A stretch of 64,000 bases of DNA from Clostridium_AW sp040797845 (GTDB lineage Bacteria; Bacillota; Clostridia; Clostridiales; Clostridiaceae), in the NCBI GenBank assembly GCA_040797845.1, contig JBFNFA010000005.1, positions 206,877 through 270,876 of the forward strand, in the 5' to 3' direction. Of the stretch, positions 7,741 to 15,856 are shown one piece after another. Under the pieces are notes generated by a model, which was not told the origin of the DNA, did no database searches, and saw nothing but the letters and a program-made list of their open reading frames with translations. A program made the translations under genes and the position numbers. Numbering within the stretch: position 1 is the first letter of the stretch; each line of letters opens with the position of its first letter.

Positions 7741-7891
7741 TTATCAAGTGATTCTTAGCTTCAGATGGAGTTTGCTTAAAAGGAATACTTACTCCAACTG
7801 AAGTTTAGAAGAACTTATCCAGGGACGTAGCATCCGTTATCACTCACTTATAGAAGATGGGAGTATTACGGATGGTAGTCATCGGATAAAG
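7741..7891 (+). repeat. Structured repeat, copy 2 (with 5' hairpin, internally deleted)
   Basis: Begins with a long hairpin, CTTCAG-A-TGGAGT (7759-7771) with ACTCCA-A-CTGAAG (7791-7803). The same core as copy 1 follows (closing stem and ATCCGT/ACGGAT stem), but the inner hairpin region is shortened by about 95 nt. The first 100 bases are identical to the copy at 63882. It lies 120 bp upstream of the radical SAM gene. Confidence 0.65.
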
Positions 7892-8013
7892 TAAATATAA
7901 AAAGTGAAATATGACTGAGCTGTATTGCACCAAGTTACATATGAACTGTTAAAATTGTGTATTTGTTATCAGAGTGGATGTTTATATAATCCATGATTTA
8001 AAGAGGTGAAAGA

Positions 8014-8904
8014 ATGGCTAATTATAAAGAAATGACCTGTACTGTGGCTTGTAATAAACTTAAAAGAAAAATTCCTTTTGCATGGGATTTGAATATATAC
8101 CGAGGTTGTGAGCATGGCTGTAAATACTGTTATGCAATGTACTCACATCAATACATAGGTACTGAAGAATATTTTGAGGATATATATGTTAAAACCAATA
8201 TTGTTGAACGGTTGGAAGAACAACTTAGCAGCCCTACATGGAAAAGGGAAGTTGTCAATATTGGTGGCGTAACCGACAGCTATCAGCCAATAGAAGAAAA
8301 GTATAAAATAATGCCAGATATTCTACGGTTAATGATAAAGTACAAAACACCTTGTATCATTTCAACAAAGTCAGATTTGATTTTGCGAGATTATGATTTG
8401 ATTGCAGAACTCAGTTCCATTACCTATGTTAATGTTGCAGCGACCATTACTTGTATGGATGAAAATATTCGTAGAAAAATAGAGCCAAATGGTGTAGATT
8501 CTCTTAAAAGATTTGCTATGTTAAAGGAATTCTCAAAGACAAATGCATCCACTGGACTTCACTTTATGCCAATCATTCCATATATAACAGATGGAAGAGA
8601 TAATGTTGATGCTTTATATTCTAATGCTGCTGATTCTAGGGTTAGTTATGTCCTACCTGGAGTACTCTATCTAAGAGGAAAGACTCGTTCTGTATTCTTT
8701 GATTTTATAGAAAAGGATTTTCCACATTTGTATGAACCGTTGCAAACCCTATATAAAACCGGTGGTGCCAGCAAGGAATATAAGGATAATCTGTACAAGA
8801 TGGTTAATGAATTAAAAGGCAAATACAATCTTTCTGGTAGTTATTCAAAGCCAATGAAGGATAAATTAAATCAATCTGATAATGAACAGCTATCTTTTCT
8901 TTAA
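8014..8904 (+). CDS. Radical SAM protein of the spore photoproduct lyase / SplB-like family
   Basis: A 296-residue protein with the radical SAM cluster motif CEHGCKYCYA at about residues 32-41. The C-x3-C-x2-C-Y spacing and the surrounding YRGCEHGCKYCYAMYSHQY are typical of the SPL-like (COG1533) family. GGVTDSYQPIEEKY and TKSDLILRDYDLI are further family blocks. Members bind a 4Fe-4S cluster and make a 5'-deoxyadenosyl radical; true SPL repairs spore UV photoproduct. This one lacks the longer SPL N-terminus, so repair is uncertain. RBS GAGGTGAAAG precedes the ATG. Confidence 0.85.
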   Translation: MANYKEMTCTVACNKLKRKIPFAWDLNIYRGCEHGCKYCYAMYSHQYIGTEEYFEDIYVKTNIVERLEEQLSSPTWKREVVNIGGVTDSYQPIEEKYKIMPDILRLMIKYKTPCIISTKSDLILRDYDLIAELSSITYVNVAATITCMDENIRRKIEPNGVDSLKRFAMLKEFSKTNASTGLHFMPIIPYITDGRDNVDALYSNAADSRVSYVLPGVLYLRGKTRSVFFDFIEKDFPHLYEPLQTLYKTGGASKEYKDNLYKMVNELKGKYNLSGSYSKPMKDKLNQSDNEQLSFL

Positions 8905-8960
8905 TCAAGAAAATTTTATTATATCCGGTTCTCAAGAATAGTTGAATTTTAATAAAGAAG

Positions 8961-9005
8961 AAAACTAGCCTTAGCTAAGAAAAATTAATAGCTAAGGCTA
9001 GTTTT
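8961..9005. terminator. Strong bidirectional terminator
   Basis: Perfect 17-bp inverted repeat (AAAACTAGCCTTAGCTA with its complement at 8989-9005), with A and T tracts at both ends. Confidence 0.85.
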
Positions 9006-9155
9006 ATAAGCAGCAAATACGTCAATAATTTATGTTACTATAATGGCTTAATTTGAAATGAAATACATTATATGCTATAATTAAATAGTTATGCCATAAA
9101 TTTGGATATATTTAGGTAAATGCTATTAATGTACAGAATTGGGGGACAAAATAAA

Positions 9156-9770
9156 ATGAAAAAGAAGTTAAAAATTTGTATTATTAGTTGCTTGGCTATA
9201 GGTTTATTAGTTGGTTGTGGAGCAAAAGGAAAAGAAAAAGAGCCTACAGCAAGCAGAGTAGATGGACAAAGCTATACATTTACTGGTGAAGAATTTAAGA
9301 ATTATTTCAACGATAGAATTGGAGATAATAGAAAAATTGAAGAATTCAAAGGCAAGAAATTAGAGACTAAAAGTTCAGGAGCGGTAAAGGCAAATTCAGA
9401 AAAAAAAGATGATGTGTATTTTTACATAGAATCACTAGATGGATGCATGATTAGTGCTAAATCTAATGAGGAAAATGGTAAGCTTACGGAAGTCTCAATT
9501 GAATTCCAAGGTGGAACAGAAGAAGATAAAGAGGGATATACAGTGACTACCTTTAGCAAAGGTGACATTAAGAATTTTAAAAAGCATGCAAATGCTGTAT
9601 TTGATGTATGTGAACCAAATGTAGAAACAAAAACATTTGAAGAATTTTTTGATAAATGCTTTACAGGTAATATAGTTACAACTAAAGAAGAAGAAATTGG
9701 AGATTTAAATATAACTTTAGATTCACGCATGGGACTAGAAATGAAATTTAAACCTAAAGAACAAAAATAG
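9156..9770 (+). CDS. Putative lipoprotein, function unknown
   Basis: A 204-residue protein starting at ATG 9156 (MKKKLKICIISC...), preceded by GGGGGA. The longer in-frame ATG at 9120 would put 12 residues before a canonical signal peptide and is rejected. The lipobox LLVGC puts the lipidated Cys near residue 21. The mature part is Lys/Glu-rich, and its C-terminal ~70 residues (FKKHANAVFDVCEPNVET and following) have no recognised family. It has its own terminator, so it is a single-gene unit. Confidence 0.75.
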   Translation: MKKKLKICIISCLAIGLLVGCGAKGKEKEPTASRVDGQSYTFTGEEFKNYFNDRIGDNRKIEEFKGKKLETKSSGAVKANSEKKDDVYFYIESLDGCMISAKSNEENGKLTEVSIEFQGGTEEDKEGYTVTTFSKGDIKNFKKHANAVFDVCEPNVETKTFEEFFDKCFTGNIVTTKEEEIGDLNITLDSRMGLEMKFKPKEQK

Positions 9771-9778
9771 AATTGATT

Positions 9779-9810
9779 AAGCACTATTCTTTCATAGAGT
9801 GGTGCTTTTT
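9779..9810 (+). terminator. Terminator of the lipoprotein gene
   Basis: AAGCACTA pairs with TGGTGCTT (one G-T pair), followed by a T run. Confidence 0.7.
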
Positions 9811-9819
9811 ATTTTGCAG

Positions 9820-9850
9820 TTGACTTTATCCTCAGGGAAAGGTGTATAGT
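9820..9850 (+). promoter_or_regulatory. MerR-type promoter with 19-bp spacer and dyad operator
   Basis: TTGACT (9820-9825) and TATAGT (9845-9850) are separated by 19 bp, the overlong spacer of MerR-controlled promoters. The spacer contains the dyad CTTTATCC-TCA-GGGAAAG. It drives the truncated merR gene just downstream. Confidence 0.7.
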
Positions 9851-9920
9851 AAAAGTGAATAAGATATCTATATTTAAAGCATTCAGCTGATATCAGAATA
9901 TGAAGAATGGAGATGATCTC

Positions 9921-10226
9921 TTGTTATCTATTGGAGAATTCTCGAAGATATGTGAAGTATCTACAAAAACACTGAGATATTATGAGGAAATTGGATTAGT
10001 TAATCCTGATGAGATTAATGCCAAAACCGGTTATAGGTATTATTCCATTGGGCAGTTAAAAAAGATGATTTTTATAAACCGTTTGAAGTCTTACAATTTT
10101 TCTCTAGATGAAATCAAAGCCATTCTAGAATTAGAAGAGGACCAAGCAGAAGAAAAACTTTGTTCTGCTTTCAATAAAAAGAAAATAGCAAACTTTATTT
10201 TTAAGTTTGCTATTTTTCTTTATTAA
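9921..10226 (+). pseudogene. MerR-family regulator, truncated after the DNA-binding domain
   Basis: From TTG 9921 (GGAG 8 bases before; the in-frame ATG at 9900 has no RBS) the product is about 101 residues. Residues 3-75 are a complete MerR winged helix (LSIGEFSKICEVSTKTLRYY, TGYRYYS, then the start of the coiled coil). Relatives of this BmrR type continue for ~170 residues with an effector domain. Here the frame runs into a terminator hairpin, and its last ~17 residues are translated hairpin sequence. It might still bind its promoter as a short protein, but most likely it is a 3' deletion remnant. Confidence 0.7.
10182..10217. terminator. Bidirectional terminator overlapping the end of the truncated merR
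   Basis: AAAATAGCAAACTT (10182-10195) pairs with 10203-10216 and is flanked by A/T tracts. It also lies 60 bases beyond the minus-strand VOC gene. Confidence 0.75.
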
Positions 10227-10282
10227 TATCTATGATTTTATCTTATCATAGAAGTTTGTCATATGTTTAGATTTACAGACAA

Positions 10283-10720
10283 TTATTTACTGTCTCTTTG
10301 ATCTTCCCCAATTTGTACACGCTCTTCAAAACTAACTTCTTTGTATATTTGATGTATCATCCACTGATAACCAAATTCATCAGAAAATATAGCATTTGCT
10401 ACACCATAGTCAGGTAGTTCTGTTAATGGTTGTATTTCGGTACAACCTGCATTTATTGCTTTTGAATAGGTCTCCTTAATATTAGGTACAAGAATGTTAA
10501 ACCAAATTGGCTTAGGATCATCTTGAGTTGGAGCTTTCAGTGCAAATTCTGGATTTTCATCTAACATATGAAAACGGACACCGTATAGAGTAAAAACAAC
10601 TTCATTTTCACCTTTAGGAAAATTGGTGACTTCTATAGGCTCAATTTCAAATATATTTTTATATAGTTCTAAAGCTTTTAAGCTGTCTGATACCACCATA
10701 TCAATTTCTACTCCCACCAT
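10283..10720 (-). CDS. VOC-superfamily (glyoxalase/PhnB-like) protein
   Basis: A 145-residue protein with the two beta-alpha-beta-beta-beta modules of the VOC fold. The first is MVGVEIDMVVSDSLKALELY, with FHMLDENPEFAL; the second holds WFNILVPNIKETYSKAINAG and ends in FSDEFGYQWMIHQ. The layout is like the PhnB/glyoxalase-like proteins that bind metals or small hydrophobic molecules. A specific substrate cannot be stated. AAGGAG sits 8 bases before the ATG. It is a single-gene unit on the minus strand. Confidence 0.8.
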   Translation of the reverse strand: MVGVEIDMVVSDSLKALELYKNIFEIEPIEVTNFPKGENEVVFTLYGVRFHMLDENPEFALKAPTQDDPKPIWFNILVPNIKETYSKAINAGCTEIQPLTELPDYGVANAIFSDEFGYQWMIHQIYKEVSFEERVQIGEDQRDSK

Positions 10721-10852
10721 ATTAATACACTCCTTTTTATAGAAAAAATAAATTATATATAGAGAAAAAATATTTGTTGGTATAATAAGTAATTTAGACT
10801 AGTATAGCATAATTACTTATAAAATCAATAATATTAATATAATAAATAACGT

Positions 10853-10884
10853 AAAAACAGAGACTGAAAAAGCCTCTGTTTTTT
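10853..10884 (-). terminator. Terminator of the Hsp70/J-protein operon
   Basis: AAAAACAGAG (10853-10862) pairs with CTCTGTTTTT (10874-10883). It lies 56 bases beyond the J-protein stop on the minus strand. Confidence 0.7.
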
Positions 10885-10939
10885 CTATAATTTATTTGCA
10901 TTTATTGATTGTACAAGCCTCTTGGTTGCCTTTTATATG

Positions 10940-13201
10940 CTAACGACCAATTTTAATGTTTGAATTACGTAGAAAGCTAGGATCAATCTCCACTGAATTA
11001 ACATTTTGACCTTTCTCAGTTGGTGCCTTTATGGGTTCTTTTGTTGTAAATTTGTACTTGTAACCCTCAATGTTATATCCTCTATTACTATCTACATTAT
11101 TCATTGAAAAATCTTTATCTATAAACATCACATTTTTCCCATCAATTTCACCCACAAATGCTTGAATGTATATTTTGTTATTGAAGCTTTGTCCATTTAG
11201 TTCTTCTTTTGCACGAAAATCAAATTTACCATTTTCATCAACGTTGACATAAAGATTAAGAGGTATAATATTTTTTACATATATAGAATGCAATGCGCCA
11301 TAATTACTTTCTTTAAATTCTTTTAATGTCTTTGAAACTTTAAGCTTTCTCCCATTACGTACCTCAAAAGATTCATTATATTCTCGTAACCGTTCAACTT
11401 CTTTTGGTGAGCAATCTATATACATTTGATTTGTCCAGGTTTTGCCACTTTCATTATGAGTTTCAAATTTTGTTTTAATATCTTCTGAAATCTCTTTATC
11501 AATTCTACACATAGCGCCTTCTATTTTATATTTAGCATTTTTATCTACAGTATCTTTTTTGTAATTTTTATCTGTAAATAATGTAGCGCCATCGCCAAAA
11601 ATTCCTACAAATAGTTGGCTTTCAATCTTATCTCGTAGATTATTATCTTTAATTTCTGTTTGTGATACTATAGTCTTACCTTTAAATTCTTCTGATAGTT
11701 TGAAATAATTCGTTGGTATTACTTTATCTAAATATATTCGCAAATTAATGTACTCGTCTACGCTGCGCAAATCATCTCTAGTTTTTATGTTTTTAAAAAC
11801 TGTCTCATCTTCATCATAAATTATTTCATCTCGGCCATCAGTTTTATCTTGGTATTCTATAGCTTCTTCAGTAGCATTATCATCAACTGGCTTATTAAAT
11901 ATAAAACTTAATGTATAGGATAAAATTGCTAGTATTGCAAAAATTATAATTACTCTAATTCTTGCTTTTTTCATAGAAGATTTTGTTTTTTGTTTTTTAT
12001 TTTTCTTTTTAACAATCTTTTTTTTATGAGGGTTACGTTTTTTTAATTTTAAAGGTTTAACATTCTTTCCTTCTAGTTCTGCTTCTATAGTCATTATGCA
12101 TTTTTTTATTCTTTTATTTTTAGGTTGAAGTTCTAATACTCTTTCAAAATAATACTTTGCTTTTATTAAATTACCAGTAAAGTAATAGCAGTATGCTATA
12201 CTATTTAATGCTACTAAATCGTTACTATTGACGGATAAGCATATTTCAAAATATGGCAAAGCTTCTACATAGAAGTTCTTTCTTCCTAAAATACTTCCAA
12301 TCCATAAAGCAACGTCTAAGTCCGATTTATTTATTTCAAAAGATAATTTATAAAATTCTAAGGATTTATCTAAATCTCCAGTTTTATAATAGAACTCACC
12401 TATTAATTTTAATAATTCTCCATCATGAGTAAATATCCCATAAGCTAAAAATAAACACTCTCGTGCTTCGTAGTAATCCCTAATTTTTAATGCTTCATAA
12501 CCTTGATGCCGTAATGATAAATATTTTTCAATAGAATTTGGGTCCATTTCGTGTATATATTCATATTTAAACTGACTAATATTTTGTAAAACCTTAAAAA
12601 CTTCTTCAACAATGTCTCCATTATATTTTTTATATAAAGATCCTTCTTTTTTAGTCCAATTAAAATTATAATCTAATATATACCATATATTTAGAGGCAA
12701 ATCTTTGTGGCTTACTAAAAATTCAAACATACAATCTTCTATAATAGGAGCTGTATAGACATTCCAAACCACATCCATGTTTAATAATTCTTCCCAGGCC
12801 TCAGTATTTTTCTTTAAAGAATTATCACTATAAATTTCATTTAGTTTATCTAAAAATTCTTCTATTTTTCCATTAATATTATTGGTGTGCTGTTCTTCAT
12901 AATTATTATCAATATTTTGGTATTGCTTTTTAACTATGGTTTCATCTATGTTCCAATCATCCGTATTCGATTCATCTGTATCTAAGTCATTACTAATATT
13001 TTCAACTAAGTCAATATGTAAATTTTGTTGTTTATTATTATTCTTAACATCTTTTATAGCTTTATCATATGCTTCCCTAAGTCTTTGATAGCCTTCAGGG
13101 TCTTCTTCAGGATTATATATTTTTAATAATTTTGCATAGGCTTTTTTTATGGCTTTTAAATCACTATCATAGGATATTCCTAAAATTTCCCACCACTTCA
13201 T
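10940..13201 (-). CDS. Membrane-anchored J-like protein with TPR repeats and duplicated C-terminal domain
   Basis: A 753-residue protein. Residues 1-55 are a J-domain-like unit (WWEILGISYDSDLKAIKKAY) in which the essential HPD tripeptide is replaced by NPE. Residues ~60-135 are acidic linker. About 210-375 is TPR-like helical repeats (ALNSIAYCYYFTGNLIKAKYYF). A very basic stretch (~385-410) precedes one membrane segment (VIIIFAILAILSYTLSFIF). The outer part holds two copies of a ~110-residue domain (compare LFVGIFGDGATLFTDKNY with QAFVGEIDGKNVMFIDKDF). It lies 2 bases after the Hsp70 gene and is its likely partner. In E. coli, hscC is similarly linked to membrane J proteins. Confidence 0.8.
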   Translation of the reverse strand: MKWWEILGISYDSDLKAIKKAYAKLLKIYNPEEDPEGYQRLREAYDKAIKDVKNNNKQQNLHIDLVENISNDLDTDESNTDDWNIDETIVKKQYQNIDNNYEEQHTNNINGKIEEFLDKLNEIYSDNSLKKNTEAWEELLNMDVVWNVYTAPIIEDCMFEFLVSHKDLPLNIWYILDYNFNWTKKEGSLYKKYNGDIVEEVFKVLQNISQFKYEYIHEMDPNSIEKYLSLRHQGYEALKIRDYYEARECLFLAYGIFTHDGELLKLIGEFYYKTGDLDKSLEFYKLSFEINKSDLDVALWIGSILGRKNFYVEALPYFEICLSVNSNDLVALNSIAYCYYFTGNLIKAKYYFERVLELQPKNKRIKKCIMTIEAELEGKNVKPLKLKKRNPHKKKIVKKKNKKQKTKSSMKKARIRVIIIFAILAILSYTLSFIFNKPVDDNATEEAIEYQDKTDGRDEIIYDEDETVFKNIKTRDDLRSVDEYINLRIYLDKVIPTNYFKLSEEFKGKTIVSQTEIKDNNLRDKIESQLFVGIFGDGATLFTDKNYKKDTVDKNAKYKIEGAMCRIDKEISEDIKTKFETHNESGKTWTNQMYIDCSPKEVERLREYNESFEVRNGRKLKVSKTLKEFKESNYGALHSIYVKNIIPLNLYVNVDENGKFDFRAKEELNGQSFNNKIYIQAFVGEIDGKNVMFIDKDFSMNNVDSNRGYNIEGYKYKFTTKEPIKAPTEKGQNVNSVEIDPSFLRNSNIKIGR

Positions 13202-13203
13202 AA

Positions 13204-14898
13204 TTAATAATACTTCTCCAATTCATCTAATCTTTCAGCAAATAACTTTGCATTTTTTTCTATAAGTCTAGGATCTTGAGTTAATAAAATTTTTTCAAAG
13301 GAATCTAGCAATGCTGCTATGTATTCTCGCTTATCCCCAAGGGATTCTTCATATAATCTTTCCCCTCTAGCCAAGAGCAGTCTATTTTCAGTTTTATCTC
13401 TTGGATGAATTTTTATATCACTAAGTTCTAGCATACGCTGTTTTATTTCTTCTTCAGAGATTGAATTCTCAGAGTTTTGAATTATTAAGGATTTCTTTTC
13501 TCCCGTAGTTACCAAAGTAGTTTCTACTTCCAATAATCCATTTATATCATATGTATATCTAAGGGCTACTGCTTGTTCAGCTGCTTTCCCACGAGGCACT
13601 GAAATTTCTAATTGACCAAGCTTTATGTTATTCTCAACTCGCCTGCTTTCACCTTGGTACACATTGATTGCCATGCGAGTTTGATTGTCTCTAATAGTTA
13701 CCAATTGTTCAACTTTGCTTATTGGTATGGGAGAATTTCTTTCAATTATAGGTAGGAAATATCCTGGTTCATAATTACCATCACCTAAATCATTTACTAT
13801 TTCCACTCCTAAAGTATATGGACATACATCTGTTAATACCAGTTCTTTTAAATCTGAATTTCTTGATTTTAGAGCTGCTTGTATTGCTGCACCTAATGCT
13901 ACTGCTTCGTCTGGATTTATATTGGAGTAGGGTAATTTATTAAACATTTTGCTAACTACAGATCTAACTAGGGGCATTCTTGTACTTCCGCCAATTAAGA
14001 TAATGGCTTCAATTTCTGATGGTGATATGTCAGCATCTCTAAGAGCTCTTTCTACTGGATGGCGTAACTTTAAAATTATTTCTGAACATATTTTTATAAA
14101 TTTATTTCTATCAATTTCAGTTTCAAAACACTTTTCATTTATAGTTAAGCTCATAATTCCATTTTCTTGGTTTGACAATGATCTTTTGCAAAGTTCAGCT
14201 TGTTTTTGTAGAGCTGATAGTGTTTTTTTATCTAATACTTTTAAATCTAAATCATTTTCTTGTAAAAAATAATCAACCAGTAGTTTATTAAAGTCTTCAC
14301 CGCCTAAATAATTGTCCCCGGCTATAGATTTTACTTCCATTACACCTTCAAAAAGTTCCAGTATTGATATGTCAAAAGTTCCTCCACCTAAATCAAATAC
14401 TAAAAACTGTGTTTCATCATTTTCCTGATGCAATCCGTAAGCTACAGCAGCTGCTGTTGGCTCACTAATTAATCTTTCAACTTTAAGCCCTGCAAGTTCA
14501 CCAGCTCTTCTAGTTGCTTTACGTTGAGCGTCATTAAAATAAGCAGGGACGCTTATAACTGCCTCAATAACTTCTTCGCCTATATATTTTTCTGCATCTT
14601 CTTTTAATGATTTTAAAATAAATGAAGATAATTCTTCAGGTGTAAATGTATAAGAGCCTAAATTAAATTTTTTTGATGATCCCATAAATCTTTTAAAGTT
14701 GCATGCTGTGGACTCAGGATGAGTAATAAGTCTTTCTTTTGCCACATCTCCAACTAAAATTTCATTATTCTCATCCACACTCACAATAGATGGTGTTGAA
14801 TGTTTTTTTAGAACGTTTGGTATAATTTGCGCTTCTCCGTCCTTCCAAATAGCAACTAAACTATTTGTAGTTCCTAAATCTATTCCAATAATAGCCAT
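13204..14898 (-). CDS. hscC: HscC-type Hsp70 chaperone
   Basis: A 564-residue Hsp70, shorter than DnaK (~610) and close to E. coli HscC. The nucleotide-binding domain (1-370) shows IGIDLGTTNSLVA, VISVPAYFNDAQRKATRRAG, LVFDLGGGTFDISIL and LIGGSTRMPLV. The substrate domain follows (TIRDNQTRMAINVYQGESRR), with a reduced helical lid. It would fold or hold specific clients with ATP, not serve as the housekeeping chaperone. RBS GAGAGGAG precedes the ATG, and the J-like gene follows after 2 bases. No CIRCE operator is visible upstream. Confidence 0.9.
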   Translation of the reverse strand: MAIIGIDLGTTNSLVAIWKDGEAQIIPNVLKKHSTPSIVSVDENNEILVGDVAKERLITHPESTACNFKRFMGSSKKFNLGSYTFTPEELSSFILKSLKEDAEKYIGEEVIEAVISVPAYFNDAQRKATRRAGELAGLKVERLISEPTAAAVAYGLHQENDETQFLVFDLGGGTFDISILELFEGVMEVKSIAGDNYLGGEDFNKLLVDYFLQENDLDLKVLDKKTLSALQKQAELCKRSLSNQENGIMSLTINEKCFETEIDRNKFIKICSEIILKLRHPVERALRDADISPSEIEAIILIGGSTRMPLVRSVVSKMFNKLPYSNINPDEAVALGAAIQAALKSRNSDLKELVLTDVCPYTLGVEIVNDLGDGNYEPGYFLPIIERNSPIPISKVEQLVTIRDNQTRMAINVYQGESRRVENNIKLGQLEISVPRGKAAEQAVALRYTYDINGLLEVETTLVTTGEKKSLIIQNSENSISEEEIKQRMLELSDIKIHPRDKTENRLLLARGERLYEESLGDKREYIAALLDSFEKILLTQDPRLIEKNAKLFAERLDELEKYY

Positions 14899-14925
14899 AA
14901 TAATCTCCTCTCTAATTTCCTAAGA

Positions 14926-14978
14926 AAACCTCCTTGTTAATGATTGCTTTCTCGCTTTCATTAAACACAAGGAGGTTT
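14926..14978 (-). terminator. Hairpin between the S2P-like gene and hscC
   Basis: AAACCTCCTTG (14926-14936) pairs with 14968-14978, and the inner TTAATGA pairs with TCATTAA. Read on the minus strand it could terminate the S2P-like gene. It lies 28 bases upstream of hscC, so attenuation is also possible. Confidence 0.6.
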
Positions 14979-15023
14979 CTTCTTTAAATCTTATCGTAGG
15001 TAAAACCAATTATCTTGAACACA

Positions 15024-15425
15024 TTAAAACACATCACATTTATTAGATTTAATTGAAAAAATTAATGATAATCCATTTACTATAATTAATAATTTACCGG
15101 ACATGGTATAAATATAATTTTGTGAACTGATTACCATATAAAAAGCTGCTATAAGCAATAGAATCTGAGGTAAATATGCTATTAATATTTTTTCAAACCT
15201 GCTGGCTTCATCAATAAATGTATCCTTTAGTTTTATATATGAACCACAGGGGATTGTTTTTAGATTAAATTCAGTAATTCCAATGGTTGTACTGAATAAT
15301 TTTGGCCCCATAAAAATTGTTACTTCTTCCGCTTCAAAAGATAAAACCTTTATAATAATTAATCTTAAAAGATCAAAGAAGATTCCTGTGAATGAGAAAA
15401 TAAAAAAAATATATAAATATTCCAT
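15024..15425 (-). CDS. Short site-2-protease (M50)-like membrane protein without catalytic motif
   Basis: A 133-residue membrane protein starting at ATG 15425, with AGGTGG seven bases before it (the in-frame GTG at 15437 overlaps that site). The stretch IFMGPKLFSTTIGITEFNLK followed by TIPCGSYIKL resembles the segment after the first helix of RseP-type M50 proteases (GPKLFSFKIG...LIPLGGYVK). Where HExxH should stand in the first membrane segment there is FFDLLRLII, and the PDZ and second metal site are absent. It is probably an inactive relative or a substrate-binding remnant. Function unknown. Confidence 0.6.
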   Translation of the reverse strand: MEYLYIFFIFSFTGIFFDLLRLIIIKVLSFEAEEVTIFMGPKLFSTTIGITEFNLKTIPCGSYIKLKDTFIDEASRFEKILIAYLPQILLLIAAFYMVISSQNYIYTMSGKLLIIVNGLSLIFSIKSNKCDVF

Positions 15426-15856
15426 ATCTGATACCACCTATATTTAGATTTAATTACATCTTTATTTGTAACAACTTGTCCTATAATCAAATCCATGAAA
15501 TTTATCATGGATTTTTAACTGTGTTTTAATTGTAATTATAACATAATTATAATTAAAAAGAAAAGTATAAAAAAAATATAAACATTTAGTAATTAAGGAA
15601 ATTAAGTACACACAGGAGTGTCGTGAAATCACATTATGAAATTTCATTGTTATATTCTTTAAAATCTATAACAATGTTAAATAAGTATTGATTGGACTTT
15701 AAGGGAAAGATAAAGTTTTTAAAATAAGCTCCTATAGTTAAATTGTTAAGCTTATAACTTATATTACGATAATTGGAAAGTTAGGTGTAATATTAAAGTT
15801 AATATCCAGAAGACAAGGATTCAAAAGAAAGAACTAAAGAAAACTTAGGGGGAAAA
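15426..15856. other. Intergenic region with two hairpins
   Basis: No convincing gene. AAATCCATGA (15489-15498) pairs with its complement at about 15505-15514, followed by five T (possible terminator). CATTGTTATA (15645-15654) pairs perfectly with 15667-15676. The downstream gene's promoter and its AGGGGGA ribosome site lie at the right end. Confidence 0.5.

Noticed and set aside
15462..15647. 61-codon minus-strand frame upstream of the S2P-like gene
   Set aside because: No ribosome site, AT-driven composition (Phe/Tyr/Ile-rich), and it crosses a hairpin with T run.
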